64,000 nt of DNA, taken from contig OZ059895.1 of the NCBI GenBank assembly GCA_964057225.1, forward strand, positions 3,906,001 to 3,970,000, written 5' to 3'. Each line of letters starts with the position of its first letter. The stretch's first letter is position 1. The position numbers and the translations under genes were made by a program. The stretch comes from Auanema rhodensis (Eukaryota; Nematoda; Chromadorea; Rhabditida; Rhabditidae). The notes below the pieces were generated by a model. That model was not told the DNA's origin. It worked only from the letters and a program-made list of their open reading frames with translations, and made no database searches. Positions 61,940 through 64,000 of the stretch are shown here, piece by piece.

Positions 61940-64000
61940 TCCTTTCTTTAAGGCAAAGACGATGGACAATGTGATTCAACGAAAAAATCAATTCTTCAGG
62001 GTGAAAATCGAGGATATAAGTGTGAACTTATATCAGTTGATATCTCGGTGCATTTTTGAGCTAGCGCAAATCTGATAACACAGATCGACGCAGCTTAAAA
62101 ATCCGCATCGAATACACTATACTACATTGAGAAACGCTTAATACAAAACTTAGTTATGATCGTTTGAAAAATGATGCATTAGTGTATGTTGAGTTTCCAT
62201 GTACACTCAACATTGCTTCCAAAAACATTTTGACAAAAATTTTTTCGAAAAATTTCAAAATAATTTAGCAAAAAGTAGATGTTTTTAGATTCCTTTTTTA
62301 AAGGCAAAGATGATGGACAATGTTATTCAACGAAAAAATTAATTCTTCAGGGTGAAAATCGAGGATATAAGTGTGAACTTATATCAGTTGATATCTCGGT
62401 GCATTTTCAAGCTAGCGCAAATCTGATAACACAGATCGACGAACCTAAAAAATCCGCATCGAATGCACTATACTTCATTGAGAAACGCTTAATACAAAAC
62501 TTAGTTATGATCGTTTGAAAAATGATGCATTAGTGTATGTTGAGTTTCCATGTACACTCAACATTGCTTCCAAAAACATTTTGACAAAAATTTTTTCGAA
62601 AAATTTCAAAATAATTTAGCAAAAAGTAGATGTTTTTAGATTCCTTTTTTTAAGGCAAAGATGATGGACAATGTGATTCAACGAAAAAATCAATTCTTCA
62701 GGGTGAAAATCGAGGATATAAGTGTGAACTTATATCAGTTGATATCTCGGTGCATTTTTAAGCTAGCGCAAATCTGATAACACAGATCGACGCAGCTTAA
62801 AAATCCGCATCGAATACACTATACTACATTGAGAAACGCTTAATACAAAACTTAGTTATGATCGTTTGAAAAATGATGCATTAGTGTATGTTGAGTTTCC
62901 ATGTACACTCAACATTGCTTCCAAAAACATTTTGACAAAAATTTTTTCGAAAAATTACAAAATAATTTAGCAAAAAGTAGATGTTTTTAGATTCCTTTTT
63001 TAAAGGCAAAGATGATGGACAATGTTATTCAACGAAAAAATTAATTCTTCAGGGTGAAAATCGAGGATATAAGTGTGAACTTATATCAGTTGATATCTCG
63101 GTGCATTTTTAAGCTAGCGCAAATCTGATAACACAGATCGACGCAGCTTACAAATCCGCATCGAATGCACTACACTTCATTGAGAAACGCTTAATACAAA
63201 ACTTAGTTATGATCGTTTGAAAAATGATGCATTAGTGTATGTTGAGTTTCCATGTACACTCAACATTGCTTCCAAAAACATTTTGACAAAAATTTTTTCG
63301 AAAAATTTCAAAATAATTTAGCAAAAAGTAGATGTTTTTAGATTCCTTTTTTTAAGGCAAAGACGATGGACAATGTTATTCAACGAAAAAATCAATTCTT
63401 CAGGGTGAAAATCGAGGATATAAGTGTGAACTTATATCAGTTGATATCTCGGTGCATTTTTAAGCTAGCGCAAATCTGATAACACAGATCGACGCAGCTT
63501 AAAAATCCGCATCGAATACACTATACTACATTGAGAAACGTTTAATACAAAAATTAGTTATGATCGTTTGAAAAATGATGCATTAGTGTATGTTGAGTTT
63601 CCATGTACACTCAACATTGCTTCCAAAAACATTTTGACAAAAATTTTTTCGAAAAATTTCAAAATAATTTAGCAAAAAGTAGATGTTTTTAGATTCCTTT
63701 TTTAAAGGCAAAGATGATGGACAATGTTATTCAACGAAAAAATTAATTCTTCAGGGTGAAAATCGAGGATATAAGTGTGAACATATATCAGTTAATATCT
63801 CGGTGCATTTTTAAGCTAGCGCAAATCTGATAACACAGATCGACGCAGCTTACAAATCCGCATCGAATGCACTATACTACATTGAAAAACGCTCAATACA
63901 AAACTTAGTTATGATCGTTTGAAAAATGATGCATTAGTGTATGTTGAGTTTCCATGTACACTCAACATTGCTTCCAAAAACATTTTGACAAAAATTTTTT
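61940..64000. repeat. Satellite B array, continuation right of the element
   Basis: About 5.9 monomers of 351 bp continuing in register after the insertion and running off the right edge. Variants follow those of 46895-48959 at a constant offset of 15,041 bp. Examples are GAACCTAAAAAATCC at 62442 (left partner 47401) and GAACATATATCAGTTAATATC at about 63779. This offset equals the element plus AGAT plus 14 monomers minus the single 1-bp deletion. Confidence 0.96.

Noticed and set aside
1-64000. rRNA, tRNA or telomeric repeats
   Set aside because: No conserved rRNA segments, no tRNA cloverleaf pattern (only the PBS complement) and no simple telomeric repeat were seen.

Overview
The window is eukaryotic, repeat-only DNA: two unrelated tandem satellite arrays and one intact LTR retrotransposon nested in the second array. 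There are no bacterial-type genes, rRNA, tRNA or CRISPR arrays, and no host single-copy gene is visible. The sequence is AT-rich and looks like centromeric or other constitutive heterochromatin of an invertebrate. A nematode is my weak preference, because the Ty3/gypsy polyprotein is one continuous frame, as described for nematode Cer1-type elements; the sequence alone does not settle this.

Layout. 1-12893: satellite A, 49 complete units plus a partial one, in a short form (209 bp) and a long form (294-295 bp). The short form lacks an 85-86 bp block. Units are arranged in S+L dimers and in larger duplicated blocks. 12894-51811: satellite B, a strict 351-bp monomer repeated about 110.9 times, with a net length change of only 1 bp over the whole run. 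51812-61935: a 10,124-bp Ty3/gypsy-type element on the minus strand, with identical 381-bp LTRs, a 4-bp target duplication (AGAT), a tRNA-Gln-type primer-binding site, a purine tract and one open frame of about 2,476 codons. 61936-64000: satellite B resumes in exact register.

The element is the most interesting object. Between Gag and the protease, in the same frame, lies a module of about 960 residues with every hallmark of a viral membrane glycoprotein: signal peptide, cysteine-rich ectodomain, furin-type RNKR site, at least eight N-glycosylation sequons, one transmembrane helix, and a PTAP late-domain motif in the cytoplasmic tail. The order is therefore Gag-Env-PR-RT-RNaseH-IN, not the usual Gag-Pol-Env. 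A candidate intron of 2,919 bp, a multiple of three, brackets this module almost exactly, which suggests how Gag-Pol and Gag-Env-Pol might both be made. Identical LTRs, a perfect TSD and an unbroken frame show a recent insertion that may still be active.

The satellites show ongoing amplification: three consecutive identical 351-bp monomers, displaced multi-monomer duplications, and a nearly invariant stem-loop block in every satellite B monomer.
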